Positions 55,667-64,000 are shown, counted from the stretch's first letter. The stretch is 64,000 bases of DNA from Curvibacter sp. (GCA_004293725.1 REAW01000006.1:124001-188000), one strand, 5' to 3'. A program made the numbers and translations. Notes: a model not told the origin generated them from the letters alone.

Positions 55667-56386
55667 ATGAACCGTACCATCCTCATCGTCGATGATGACC
55701 AAAAAACCCGCAACCTGCTGAAAACCTATCTGGAAAAACAGCAATACGACGTGCGCGTGGCACAAGACGGCGCGAGTTTTTTGCTGGAGTTTGAGCGCTT
55801 CAAGGATGAGCTCAGTCTGGTGATTTTGGACGTGATGCTGCCCGACACCGATGGCTTCACGCTGTGCCGGACTGTTCGAAGCCAGTCCTCGGTTCCCATC
55901 ATCATGCTGACTGCCAGCGCCGACGATACCGACCGGATCGTAGGCCTGGAGTTGGGCGCAGATGACTACATCGCCAAGCCCTATAACCCGCGCGAATTGC
56001 TGGCCCGCATCAAGGCCATTCACCGCCGCATGCAGCTCGGTACGCCGGGCGCGACCGTGCGGGTATTGAAGTTTGCAGGGTTCAGCATGGATGTGGTGGA
56101 ACGCGTACTCACCGACCCACAAGGCCAGCCCGTAGTGTTGACGAGTATGGACTTCACGCTGCTGCGCTTTTTTGCCGAACATGCGGGCGAAACCCTGGAC
56201 CGGTCCCGCCTGATGGAGCAAACCCGGGGCCGGGACCTTGGCCCGCTGGACCGCTCGCTAGACGTACAGATTAGCCGCCTTCGCCAACGAATCCATGATG
56301 ATGGCAAGCAACCTGTGCTGATCAAAACGGTGCGGGGAAGCGGCTACGTGTTCGCCGCAGACGTGACACAACAAACCGATGATTGA
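55667..56386 (+). CDS. OmpR-family response regulator
   Basis: A 239-residue regulator with receiver domain (IVDDDQKTRN; phospho-acceptor Asp in LVILDVMLPDTDGF near residue 52; TA in IMLTASA; Lys in IAKPYNPRE) and a winged-helix output (VVLTSMDFTLLRFFAEHAGETLDRSRLME, LIKTVRGSGYVFA). Its gene overlaps the kinase start by 8 bp. ATG 55667 precedes the conserved N-terminus; the track-length alternative at 55595 lies inside the preceding gene. Probable targets are the divergent sugar promoters. Confidence 0.93.
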   Translation: MNRTILIVDDDQKTRNLLKTYLEKQQYDVRVAQDGASFLLEFERFKDELSLVILDVMLPDTDGFTLCRTVRSQSSVPIIMLTASADDTDRIVGLELGADDYIAKPYNPRELLARIKAIHRRMQLGTPGATVRVLKFAGFSMDVVERVLTDPQGQPVVLTSMDFTLLRFFAEHAGETLDRSRLMEQTRGRDLGPLDRSLDVQISRLRQRIHDDGKQPVLIKTVRGSGYVFAADVTQQTDD

Positions 56387-57851
56387 ACGCCGCCACTGGT
56401 TGCGCCGCTACCTCCCCGATAGCCTGCTGGGCCGCATTGTGGTGGTCATGGCGCTGGGCGTGGTGAGCGCCCAGCTCGTGGGCACCCTGCTATGGGCACG
56501 CCAGCTGCGCGAAACCGCACGCAGCGAAGCCCTCAGCGCTGGCAAACACATAGCACTCAATGCAGCGGGCTCCATCCGCTTCTTTCGCGACCTGCCACCG
56601 CAGTTCCGCCCCATCCTCATAGAGCAGTTACGCACCATGGGTGGGACGCGTTTTTTTGTTAATGTGAACAAGGCACGCGTTCCCATTACGCCGCTCCAAG
56701 CCAATTCACTGGTCGACGCCGTGGTAGACGTTGTCCGCAACGACCTTGTGCGCAACCTCAACACCGCGCACCCTCCCGACGTAGCCTTTGCCTGGCCCAA
56801 CAGCCTGCAAGTATCAGACGATGGCCGCATGGTCCGCGACTTGCCTGAGTCGTGGGTAGAAGCCACGCTGTTACTGCGTCCGCGCCCGGCCCCCGTGCTG
56901 GTGATTCAGGCCGAGTTTGAACCCGGGCGTTGGCTTTATCTGGCCGCACCCATGCCCGATCCCTACTTTTTGGAAAACGCCAACCCGCTCACACTCGACC
57001 GGGTCGCCATGCAGTTGGTTACGCTGATCACCGTATTGCTTCTCAGCGTCCTCCTCGTGCGCGGCCTGATACGCCCGCTCAACAAAATTGCGTCGGCGGC
57101 CAATGCCTTTGGCAGTGACAGCGCCCCAGAAAGCGTGCCCGAAACCGGCACCGCAGAGCTGCGCCGTACCGCGCGTGCATTCAACGATATGCAAGCCCGC
57201 ATCCAGGGCTATTTGGTGGACCGCGAACGCCTGTTCCTCGGCATTTCGCACGGACTCAAAACACCCATCATGCGGCTCAAGTTGCGCACCGAATTGCTGG
57301 ACGATGAAACCTTGCGCGCCGAGTTTCACGAAGACCTCGACGACCTCGATGTCATGGTCAAGGCGGCTCTGCAAAGCGTGAAAGATACCGACATCCACGA
57401 GAACTTGACGCCGGTGCGGCTGGACACGCTGCTGACTCGCTTGGCGCAGCGCCCCATCCACCCGGATGCCACGATTGAATGCGCGGCCGAGCCCATCAGC
57501 GTGCTAGGCAAGCCGCTGGCGTTGGAGCGCGCTTTCAGCAACCTGCTGGACAACGCCGTGTTGTACGGCGAACGGGTGCAAGTACGGCTGAGCTTGCAAG
57601 GCAGCCGTGCCTTGGTAGAAGTACGGGACTTTGGGCCGGGCATCGCGCAGGCCAGCATGTCGGCCGCGTTTGAACCGCATGTGCGCCTCTCCCACGGTCA
57701 GCAACAAAACCGCACGGGTACAGGTCTGGGGCTGGGCATTGCCCGCAACATCGTGCAAGCGCATGGTGGCGAAATTCGCCTGCACAACCACGCCGAAGGC
57801 GGCCTGGTGGTGACGGTGCTGCTGGCGGCGATTGTGCAGGAACAGGCTTAG
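56379..57851 (+). CDS. Sensor histidine kinase for the sugar regulon
   Basis: A 490-residue kinase with TM1 near residues 20-42, a periplasmic sensor loop (~45-205), TM2 near 210-230, and HAMP with a conserved P (RGLIRPLNKIASAANAFG). The H-box is GISHGLKTPIMRLKLRTELL near 292. The N-box (FSNLLDNAVLYGERV) and G-boxes (DFGPGI, GTGLGLGIARNIV) complete the ATPase domain. It is coupled to the regulator gene; the periplasmic loop could dock the binding protein encoded upstream. Confidence 0.93.
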   Translation: MIERRHWLRRYLPDSLLGRIVVVMALGVVSAQLVGTLLWARQLRETARSEALSAGKHIALNAAGSIRFFRDLPPQFRPILIEQLRTMGGTRFFVNVNKARVPITPLQANSLVDAVVDVVRNDLVRNLNTAHPPDVAFAWPNSLQVSDDGRMVRDLPESWVEATLLLRPRPAPVLVIQAEFEPGRWLYLAAPMPDPYFLENANPLTLDRVAMQLVTLITVLLLSVLLVRGLIRPLNKIASAANAFGSDSAPESVPETGTAELRRTARAFNDMQARIQGYLVDRERLFLGISHGLKTPIMRLKLRTELLDDETLRAEFHEDLDDLDVMVKAALQSVKDTDIHENLTPVRLDTLLTRLAQRPIHPDATIECAAEPISVLGKPLALERAFSNLLDNAVLYGERVQVRLSLQGSRALVEVRDFGPGIAQASMSAAFEPHVRLSHGQQQNRTGTGLGLGIARNIVQAHGGEIRLHNHAEGGLVVTVLLAAIVQEQA

Positions 57852-57944
57852 CGCTGAGGCCAGTTGTTCAAATACTCTTCAAACACCGGGCCAGTCTAAA
57901 CACACCGAACGGACAATTCTTGCGGAGTTGCTCGTCCGCTGCGT

Positions 57945-59075
57945 TTACAGCGCAATCTTGTGGCCTTCTACGAGCACCGCCTGCAATTCCAGGTCGCGGT
58001 TCAGCACCACCACATCACCCCAGGCGCCCGCTGCCAAGCGGCCACGGTCTTGCAGGCCCATGTGGTCGGCGGCATAGGTAGACACACGGCGTGACGCATC
58101 GGCCACGTCCAGCCCCAAGGTATTGACCAGGTTGCGCAGCGCCTGGTCCATGCTCAACACCGAACCCGCCAGCGTGCCATCGGCCAGACGCACACCGCCC
58201 ATGCATTTGGTGACCGTGTGGCGGCCCAGCTTGTAGTCGCCATCGGGCATGCCTGCGGCCGACGTGGAGTCAGTCACACAGTACAGCTTGGGAATGGCGC
58301 GTAGCGCGGCGTGAATCGCCCCGGGGTGCACGTGTAGCAGGTCGGGTATCACCTCGGCAAACTCGGCGTGGGCCAGTGCTGCGCCCACCATGCCGGGCTC
58401 GCGGTGGTGCAGGGCCGACATGGCGTTGAACAAATGCGTAAAGCCCGTGGCCCCGCAGCGCAGCGCAGCCACGCCCTGCTCGTAGCTGCCCGTGGTGTGG
58501 CCCAGCTGCACCTTGAAGCCTTCGGCCACCAGCTGCGCAATCAGCGCGTCGTTACCCCCCACCTCGGGTGCCAGCGTAATCAGGCGGATGGGCGCCATGG
58601 CGTGCAGGCGGTGAATTTCGGCCACGCTGGCGGGCCGTGCAAACGGTGGCTGTGCGCCCAAACGCGCCTCGCTGATGTACGGGCCCTCCAGGTGCACCCC
58701 CAGCACGCGTGCCGCGTTGGGCGCACGCTGCGCGCAGAGTGGTGCCATGGCGGCAAACGCCATGTCCAGATCCGCTTGGGGCGCCGTCATGGTGGTGGCC
58801 AGCAGCGAGGTGGTGCCGTGGCGCGCATGCAGGCGCGCCACATGCAGCGCTGCGTCGCCGCCCTCCATGATGTCGTGCCCCGCGCCGCCATGCACATGCA
58901 GGTCTACAAAGCCCGGCAGCAGCATAGGCGCGCCGTTGTCACGCGCCGCAGCGGTGTCTAGTGGCGTGCCGTTAATGCCCGCAATGCGGCCCTGTGCATC
59001 CAGCACCAGGCTGCCATGCACAAAGCCGGCTGGGGTCAGTATGTTGCCTTGAAGGCCGGTTTCCAAAGTCGTCAT
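57945..59075 (-). CDS. nagA: N-acetylglucosamine-6-phosphate deacetylase
   Basis: The 376-residue amidohydrolase deacetylates GlcNAc-6-P. Motifs: LPGFVDLHVHGGAGHDIMEG (metal HxH), LEGPYISEARLGAQ (metal Glu), LGHTTGSYEQGV and THLFNAMSALHHREPGMVGAAL (His ligands), and VTDSTSAAGMPDG (catalytic Asp). ATG 59075 gives the family length; the frame upstream overlaps the regulator gene. It lies 10 bp after nagR and provides the step between the GlcNAc kinase and the SIS deaminase. Confidence 0.95.
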   Translation of the reverse strand: MTTLETGLQGNILTPAGFVHGSLVLDAQGRIAGINGTPLDTAAARDNGAPMLLPGFVDLHVHGGAGHDIMEGGDAALHVARLHARHGTTSLLATTMTAPQADLDMAFAAMAPLCAQRAPNAARVLGVHLEGPYISEARLGAQPPFARPASVAEIHRLHAMAPIRLITLAPEVGGNDALIAQLVAEGFKVQLGHTTGSYEQGVAALRCGATGFTHLFNAMSALHHREPGMVGAALAHAEFAEVIPDLLHVHPGAIHAALRAIPKLYCVTDSTSAAGMPDGDYKLGRHTVTKCMGGVRLADGTLAGSVLSMDQALRNLVNTLGLDVADASRRVSTYAADHMGLQDRGRLAAGAWGDVVVLNRDLELQAVLVEGHKIAL

Positions 59076-59085
59076 TGCGGTGTTC

Positions 59086-59808
59086 TCAAGCTTGTAGTTC
59101 GGCGGTGAATTCGTAGTAGTCGCTGCGGCAGTACGACTGGGTGCACTCCACCGCTGTGCCGTCTGGCAAGTAGGCGGTGCGGTTGACCCACAGCAGCGCG
59201 GCCCCCGGGGCAATGCCCAGTTGTTCGGCCATGGCAGCTTCGGCATTGACCGCGCGAATATGTTGCACCGCGCGCACCGGCGCCAGCCCGCTGCGGGCCA
59301 GGTGCAGGTAGAGCGAGCCATCCAGCTCCTGCGGGCGCGGGCAGGCGTTGAGCAGCACTGTGCTGCGCTCGTAGGCCATGGGCACGTCGTCCGCCAGGCG
59401 CAGGCGCTCCAGCCGCGCCACGCGCGCGCCGCGCGCCAGACCCAAGGCGTCGCGCTCGGTCACGGTGGCAGCAGCCACCTCCCGGGTGATCCACGTGCTG
59501 CTGGGTACGTAACCGCGCTGGCGCAGCTCTTCTGAAAAGCTGGCCAGTACCGACAGGGGTTGCTGCAAGTGCGGCGCAATGAAATTGCCCGAGCCGTGGC
59601 GGCGCAAAACCAGCCCCTCGCTCACCAGCACATCAATGGCCTTGCGCGCCGTGATGCGCGACACCCCCAACAGTTCTGACAACACCCGCTCTGACGGCAG
59701 CGCCTGGTCCACGCGGTAGGTACCCGCGCGAATATCTGCCTGCAGCCGGTGGGCCAGCTGCAAATACAGCGGCGAACTATCGGTGGATGCGGAAAGAATG
59801 AAAGCCAT
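59086..59808 (-). CDS. nagR: GntR/HutC-family regulator of amino-sugar genes (NagR-like)
   Basis: A 240-residue regulator: N-terminal winged helix (PLYLQLAHRLQADIRAGTYRVD, then LPSERVLSELLGVSRITARKAIDVL and LVLRRHGSGNFI) and a C-terminal UTRA effector domain (VARLERLRLADDVPMAYERSTVLL, YCRSDYYEFTAEL). NagR/DasR relatives respond to GlcN-6-P or GlcNAc-6-P. ATG 59808 starts close to the operator at 59824-59840, consistent with autoregulation of nagR-nagA. A start at 59835 would place the operator within the coding sequence. Confidence 0.9.
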   Translation of the reverse strand: MAFILSASTDSSPLYLQLAHRLQADIRAGTYRVDQALPSERVLSELLGVSRITARKAIDVLVSEGLVLRRHGSGNFIAPHLQQPLSVLASFSEELRQRGYVPSSTWITREVAAATVTERDALGLARGARVARLERLRLADDVPMAYERSTVLLNACPRPQELDGSLYLHLARSGLAPVRAVQHIRAVNAEAAMAEQLGIAPGAALLWVNRTAYLPDGTAVECTQSYCRSDYYEFTAELQA

Positions 59809-59823
59809 AGCCACATAATACCA

Positions 59824-59840
59824 GTTAAGTACCACTTAAC
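59824..59840. promoter_or_regulatory. Palindromic operator of nagR-nagA
   Basis: GTTAAGT-ACC-ACTTAAC is a perfect 7-bp inverted repeat with a 3-bp spacer, 16 bp upstream of the nagR start. Size and position suit a GntR-family dimer controlling its own operon. Confidence 0.75.
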
Positions 59841-59854
59841 CGGATCAACCGCAG

Positions 59855-60607
59855 TCAATGCTGGGCGCAACAGTGCCCGGCGGCCTGTTTGGGCAGGCTG
59901 CGCAGCACCTGGGCGTGGCGCAGCACTTCGGTGGCGGGCAGCGGGCCACCGTGCCCCAGGTAGAAGCGCTGCATCCCCCCGTCTACCAGGCGCTGCAGTT
60001 CATCGGCCACCTGGTGTGGGTCGTCCTCAAATGGCGGGCGCCGGGCGTGGCTGGTGCGCATCAGGCCGCCCAGCATCACCCCCGAGGCCAGCAAGTCCCC
60101 CACCATGGCGTCGCCACCTTCCAGTTCAATGGAAATAGAGCCTGCGGTGTGCCCCGGTGTGTGCCGCACATGCCCGGGCAGCCCATAGGGCCGCAGGTCC
60201 AGCGCTTGGCCGTCTTGCAACAGCACGTTGGGGGTAAAGGGTGCGTAGGGCCGCAAGATCAGGCCGGTGCGCAAAAACACGCGGCTCACCCAGCCGGTGG
60301 TGCAAAAAGTCATGCGCTTCTTTTGCTGGTAGTAGTCCAGGTCGCCCGCGTGGGCCACGATGGGTGCGCCCGACAACTTGGCCAGTTTGCGGGCAGCGCC
60401 CGCATGGTCGATGTGGGCGTGGGTGATGACGATGAGTTTGATATCGGCATAGTCCAGCCCCTGCTGGCGCAACACCCGGCGCACCTTTTTTTCAGAGCCC
60501 GGCAGGCCTGCATCTACCAGCACGCAGCCCTGCGGGCCCACCAGCAAGTGGCAATTCACCATGCCCAGCGGCAAGATGGGTACACGAACAACACGAACAG
60601 ATTCCAT
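59855..60607 (-). CDS. MBL-fold metallo-hydrolase
   Basis: A 250-residue metallo-beta-lactamase-fold enzyme with the zinc motif THAHIDHAGAARKLAK near residue 69, HTPGHTAGSISIELEGGD and the C-terminal YLGHGGPLPATEV. The cytoplasmic hydrolase type resembles glyoxalase II-like or lactonase-like enzymes; the substrate is not evident. ATG 60607 is used because upstream sequence has no family similarity. It is divergent from the GlxA-type regulator gene. Confidence 0.87.
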   Translation of the reverse strand: MESVRVVRVPILPLGMVNCHLLVGPQGCVLVDAGLPGSEKKVRRVLRQQGLDYADIKLIVITHAHIDHAGAARKLAKLSGAPIVAHAGDLDYYQQKKRMTFCTTGWVSRVFLRTGLILRPYAPFTPNVLLQDGQALDLRPYGLPGHVRHTPGHTAGSISIELEGGDAMVGDLLASGVMLGGLMRTSHARRPPFEDDPHQVADELQRLVDGGMQRFYLGHGGPLPATEVLRHAQVLRSLPKQAAGHCCAQH

Positions 60608-60683
60608 GGCAGCAGACCGAAGTGAAGATGCTTCATTGTTGGCCGCAGCGGCCTTGCAGTAGCATGCGTGTATTCGCATTTTT

Positions 60684-61700
60684 ATGGTCAATACCGTCAT
60701 GCACAGCGCACCCACATCCTTGAAGACATGGCGCATTGGCGTGCTGGCCTACCCTGGCTGCATGGGCACGCAGGTGTTTGGCATGGCCGAGCTGCTGCGC
60801 CTGGCGCTAGACCTTGCCGAGGCGCGCCGCCCTGGCGGGCATGCGGTGCTGGACGTGCAGGTGCTGGGCCTGCGCGGGCGCAGCGTGACTATTGCCGGGG
60901 GCACCACCATCAGCACCCGCGCCCCGCGCGGCCGGTACGACGTGCTCATCGTTCCCGGCATGGAAATCAACCACCAGGTGGACTGGGACCGCGCCCTTGC
61001 CCCGCTGGCACCCGAATGCATGTTTCTGCGCAAAGCCTATGCAGCGGGCACCCCCGTGGCGGCCGTGTGTATTGGGGCCTTCTTGCTGGGCGAAGCTGGT
61101 TTGCTGCTGGGGCGGCGCGCCACCACGGCCTGGATTTTTGCGCACGTGCTGAAGCAGCGCTACCCCGGCTGCACCGTAGACGCCACCTCCATGCTGCTAG
61201 AAGACGCGGGCGTGCTCACCACCGGCGCCGTGGGCTCAGCGTTTGACCTGGCCCTGCATTTGGTAAAGCACACGCTGGGCGCCGACATTGCCACCGCCGC
61301 AGCACGGGTGAGCCTGCTGCCAGCCGAGCGCCAGAGCCAGGCTCCGTTTGTGGATGCACGGCTTATGCCGCCTGCCCGCCTGCCTTCGTTCTCGCTCCAG
61401 GTAAGCCAATGGCTGCACACCCGGCTAGCCCAACCGTTTAGCCTGCAGACGCTGGCGCAGGCTTTTTTGGTAAGCCCCAGCACCCTGATGCGGCGGGTAA
61501 AAACAGAAACCGGGCAAACCCCTCTGGCCCTGCTGCAGGCCGCCCGCATTGAGAGAGCCAAGCAACTGCTGCACACCACCACGCACAGCCTGGCGCAGGT
61601 GACCGAGGCCGTGGGCTACTTCGATGTGGCGTCGTTCAGCCGCCTGTTTGGGCGGCTGGTGGGCGAGTCGCCCGCGCGCTACCGCAGGCGCAAGAGCTGA
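60684..61700 (+). CDS. GlxA-family transcriptional regulator (DJ-1/PfpI domain plus AraC HTH)
   Basis: A 338-residue regulator. The N-terminal DJ-1/PfpI-like domain (IGVLAYPGCMGTQVFGMAELLRLAL; VPGMEINHQVDWDR; AAVCIGAFLLGEAGLL with a nucleophile-elbow Cys) is followed by a C-terminal AraC double helix-turn-helix (FSLQTLAQAFLVSPSTLMRRVKTETG; HSLAQVTEAVGYFDVASFSRLFGRLVGESPARYRR in segments). An in-frame ATG at 60699 is an alternative start. It probably controls the divergent MBL hydrolase gene. Confidence 0.9.
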   Translation: MVNTVMHSAPTSLKTWRIGVLAYPGCMGTQVFGMAELLRLALDLAEARRPGGHAVLDVQVLGLRGRSVTIAGGTTISTRAPRGRYDVLIVPGMEINHQVDWDRALAPLAPECMFLRKAYAAGTPVAAVCIGAFLLGEAGLLLGRRATTAWIFAHVLKQRYPGCTVDATSMLLEDAGVLTTGAVGSAFDLALHLVKHTLGADIATAAARVSLLPAERQSQAPFVDARLMPPARLPSFSLQVSQWLHTRLAQPFSLQTLAQAFLVSPSTLMRRVKTETGQTPLALLQAARIERAKQLLHTTTHSLAQVTEAVGYFDVASFSRLFGRLVGESPARYRRRKS

Positions 61701-61751
61701 CCGCTGGCCCGGACATAGCTACACCGACCGGCGGGCTTCACCAACCCCAAA

Positions 61752-61820
61752 GCGCTATTGTTTTAGGAGCTAGTTGCGCATATTCCATAAGCGCTAGAGG
61801 CCTATTTTGTTTGTAAAAAC
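61752..61820. repeat. Dispersed intergenic repeat, copy 3
   Basis: On the minus strand it reads AAAATAGGCCTCTAGCGC...ATGCGCAACTAGCTCC, the clearest match to copies 1, 2 and 4. It lies between the GlxA-type gene and the helicase remnant in a 212-bp noncoding gap. Confidence 0.65.
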
Positions 61821-61912
61821 CCTACACATGCCCCGGCCCCGCTAGCCGCGCCACATTTTTGGCGGCATGATCGCGCCATAACGATAACTATCACCGGGGC
61901 GGAAATTTCTGA

Positions 61913-62404
61913 ATGGCAACACTCATACCTTCATTGGGCACGTGCGTCTCGCGCATGACCAGCGGCGAACGCAGGCTGGCCGAACGGCTAGAAGCCAAGC
62001 TGTTCACCTTGCGCGAGGAAGCAGCCGCTATAACCGACCAGATTAACCAGGCCCGCAAAGAAGGCTTTGCCTGGGGCGACATGGCCGTGCTGTGCGCAGA
62101 CACCAAGACGCGCGACCTGTGCGCCCGCACCCTGGCGCAACGCAAGCTGCCGGTAGAGAGCCGCATCAGCCCCGGCCACTTTGACCCCACCAGCAACAAG
62201 ATCAAGGTGATGACCATGAAGGTCAGCAAGGGCTTGGAGTTCCCCGTGGTGGCGCTACCCGGCGTGGGGCATATGCCCATGCCGGGGGAGGACGAGAAGG
62301 AAGTGGCGCGGGTGTTTTATGTGGCGGCTACGCGGGCTACTCAGCGGCTTCTTATGACAACGAATACAGGACAAGTATTTGGAGTCAATCACAAATTATC
62401 GTAG
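61913..62404 (+). pseudogene. Remnant of a UvrD/Rep-type SF1 helicase (C-terminal part)
   Basis: The 163-residue frame encodes only the last helicase motifs: FAWGDMAVLCADTKTRDLCARTL, motif V region VMTMKVSKGLEFPVVALPG and motif VI VARVFYVAATRATQRLLM. The Walker A/B motor half is missing, and a TGA lies directly before the ATG, so it cannot extend upstream. Base composition changes near 62,345, in its last codons. It is best read as a truncated helicase at an island boundary. Confidence 0.75.
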
Positions 62405-62527
62405 TCGACATAGGTACTGCGCTTGAAAAGATATATGCCATACACCAACTCAAATCCGAAATAAGTTTTCAAAGACAATCAGCGCACATAACGCAAGCAC
62501 ACAAAATCAAAGCAAAGGACAGACAAA

Positions 62528-64000
62528 TTGACCATCTCGATTATTCATCTTTCAGACTTCCATAATGTTGTTGGATGCTACGAAAATCACAGAGCAGTTA
62601 TAGATGCATTCTTTATTGACCTAAAGAAACAATTAAATAGCATTAGCTCCAAAGATGTCTTTGTTGCATTTAGCGGCGATATTGCGCAGAAGGGTGACGA
62701 TGAAAATCAATACAGTGATTTTCTATCTATCTTTGACGAGCGATTTAACGCATTAGGCCTAACCAAAGACAAGCGAATTTGCGTACCAGGAAATCATGAC
62801 TTAAGTCAGCGCTGGGTTAATGATAACTTCATACTTCATGAAGGTGTCGTTTCGCAGAGACTTAATGAAGCTGCTTTTAATGAATTTGTTCTGAAAGCAC
62901 CAAACGTATTAACAGAAAAATTTACAACTTATCGAAGTTTTGAAAACAAATTTGCAGCATTCGGGGTGGGTTCGGAAAAGTCTACCGGTGCAGGCTGGCA
63001 ATTAACTGATGACGTAGGAATCTACTGTCTAAATAGTGCCATATGCAGTAGTGGGGGCCTACAAAAGAATGGCAAATCAATTGAAGATAAAGGCAGGCTT
63101 CAGATAGACACCCGAAGCATTCATGAATGGCTACAAAAGACAACGAGCGAATGGAAATTGCTTGTCATGCACCATCCATTGAACTGGCTGAGCGAAACGT
63201 CTCAACAGGAGCTAAAGGCATTGCTTCCAAAATTTACTATTACCCTCCACGGGCATGAACACGAGCAATCAAAACTTCACGTAATCAACTCTGGGAAATC
63301 ACAAGTTCAATGCTTCGCACCTGCTTTATACAGCAGCAAGCGAGATCGACTGGGATATGCAATTATTCAAGTTAATGAGTCAATTGGCCCAACAGAAGTA
63401 ATATATCGTCAATGGACACGTTTTCATACATTTGTAGCCGGTGTCGACTTCGCAAATGATGATAGTGGAAGAGTACAGTTCGTCGACTCGGCACCCCGTG
63501 AATCAACAGCCGTAATTAAACAATTCACCGATCCTGTCTATAAATATTTTGATAAGCGCTTGCGAGAGGCCCTAGTTTCATTTCCTGGGCAACCCGCAGT
63601 GTGGGCAGACCCGATTGTTAAAACAAAGCCAGAAGTAGAAAGAGATGAGGCCAGCATTGAGACAATCGACTTAAATCAGTTAATCCACCGTCCAGTTTCG
63701 TCTGCCATTCATTCCTTACCTCAGTTTGGTCTTAGTTGTTTAGCACATTTCATGATTAAAGAGGCGTGGGCTAAACATAATCATCTATGGCTATATCTCG
63801 ATGCAACTGAAATAAAGCCTAGCACAGTAAAAAATGCAACGGCCAGAGAATTGAGTGAAGTCGGACTTGCGCACAGTGATGTCAAATGTGTAGTCATTGA
63901 TTCAATGAGCAACACAACGAAAGATGTATGGAAGATTGTTGCAAAAGTAATCGAACATTTCCCGAATGTTCCGATTGTGTGCATGCATACACTAGAACCT
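62528..64000 (+). CDS. Calcineurin-like metallophosphoesterase fused to a degenerate NTPase-like region (partial)
   Basis: An open frame of 491 codons runs from TTG 62528 to the window end, so the C-terminus is missing. AAAGGA lies 8 bases before the TTG. Phosphoesterase motifs are complete: LSDFH (D10, H12), FSGDI (D51), PGNHD (N89), VMHHP (H215) and HGHEH (H243, H245). From about residue 385 a second region follows: PQFGLSCLAHFMIKEAW sits where a P-loop would be but lacks the GKT/S, and VVIDSM near 455-460 resembles a Walker B strand. The segment is strikingly AT-rich compared with the rest. The arrangement resembles predicted phage-defence or conflict proteins with a nuclease/phosphoesterase effector on a STAND-like core; this is inference. 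Confidence 0.8.
   Translation, partial: MTISIIHLSDFHNVVGCYENHRAVIDAFFIDLKKQLNSISSKDVFVAFSGDIAQKGDDENQYSDFLSIFDERFNALGLTKDKRICVPGNHDLSQRWVNDNFILHEGVVSQRLNEAAFNEFVLKAPNVLTEKFTTYRSFENKFAAFGVGSEKSTGAGWQLTDDVGIYCLNSAICSSGGLQKNGKSIEDKGRLQIDTRSIHEWLQKTTSEWKLLVMHHPLNWLSETSQQELKALLPKFTITLHGHEHEQSKLHVINSGKSQVQCFAPALYSSKRDRLGYAIIQVNESIGPTEVIYRQWTRFHTFVAGVDFANDDSGRVQFVDSAPRESTAVIKQFTDPVYKYFDKRLREALVSFPGQPAVWADPIVKTKPEVERDEASIETIDLNQLIHRPVSSAIHSLPQFGLSCLAHFMIKEAWAKHNHLWLYLDATEIKPSTVKNATARELSEVGLAHSDVKCVVIDSMSNTTKDVWKIVAKVIEHFPNVPIVCMHTLEP

Noticed and set aside
63781-63984. 67-codon minus-strand frame in the AT-rich tail
   Set aside because: Lies opposite the continuous metallophosphoesterase frame and shows no family features.

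Overview
The window reads as a chromosome segment of a betaproteobacterium of the order Burkholderiales, most likely family Comamonadaceae (Rhodoferax-like). The evidence is gene content and protein style: glnE next to a YhdP-type gene, a stand-alone heptose adenylyltransferase domain, TctE-like kinases, recA-recX, a SWIB-tailed topoisomerase III, a DUF3717 protein, and a dispersed intergenic repeat I associate with this family. I ran no database search, so the genus is an inference. Most of the window is GC-rich and densely packed; only the last ~1.6 kb is visibly AT-rich.

Layout. 1-6840: housekeeping (yhdP fragment, glnE, DMT transporter, rfaE2), a degenerate HD-GYP protein and a diiron ferritin-like protein. 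7053-14134: an eight-gene + strand membrane-lipid cluster (FAD oxidoreductase, DUF1365, cyclopropane-fatty-acid synthase type methyltransferase, exported chalcone-isomerase-like protein, MFS transporter, DUF3833 lipoprotein, SDR, NTF2-like). 14165-19602: small genes, purB, yaeQ and an M48 protease with a TPR-like tail. 19861-30250: a minus-strand block with a type IV pilin behind a sigma-54-like promoter, preceded by a tightly packed six-gene operon: CHASE2 Ser/Thr kinase, PP2C phosphatase, FHA protein, CHASE2 adenylate cyclase, class II cyclic-nucleotide phosphodiesterase and a GAF-GspE/PilB ATPase. It looks like one circuit joining protein phosphorylation and cyclic-nucleotide signalling to a pilus motor, and is my main candidate for an undescribed system. 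30441-44846: terC, sucDC, argC, recX-recA with a LexA-like box, marR, a TctD/TctE-like pair, SPOR-birA-SET, topB and a CDF transporter. 44876-59840: a methyl-accepting chemotaxis protein, then an amino-sugar/sugar uptake and catabolism regulon (mutarotase, SIS deaminase-like protein, GlcNAc-kinase-like protein, complete ABC importer), a divergent binding protein-response regulator-histidine kinase operon, and nagA with its GntR regulator. 59855-61700: an MBL hydrolase and a GlxA-type regulator. 61913-64000: a helicase remnant, then an AT-rich segment carrying a metallophosphoesterase fused to a degenerate NTPase-like region that runs off the window.

Other points of note: topB appears to have lost the N-terminal segment carrying the catalytic AEKPS motif; a ~101-bp promoter-like element is duplicated at the MCP and sugar-sensing loci; and copies of a palindromic intergenic repeat supply coding sequence or start/stop codons to neighbouring genes.
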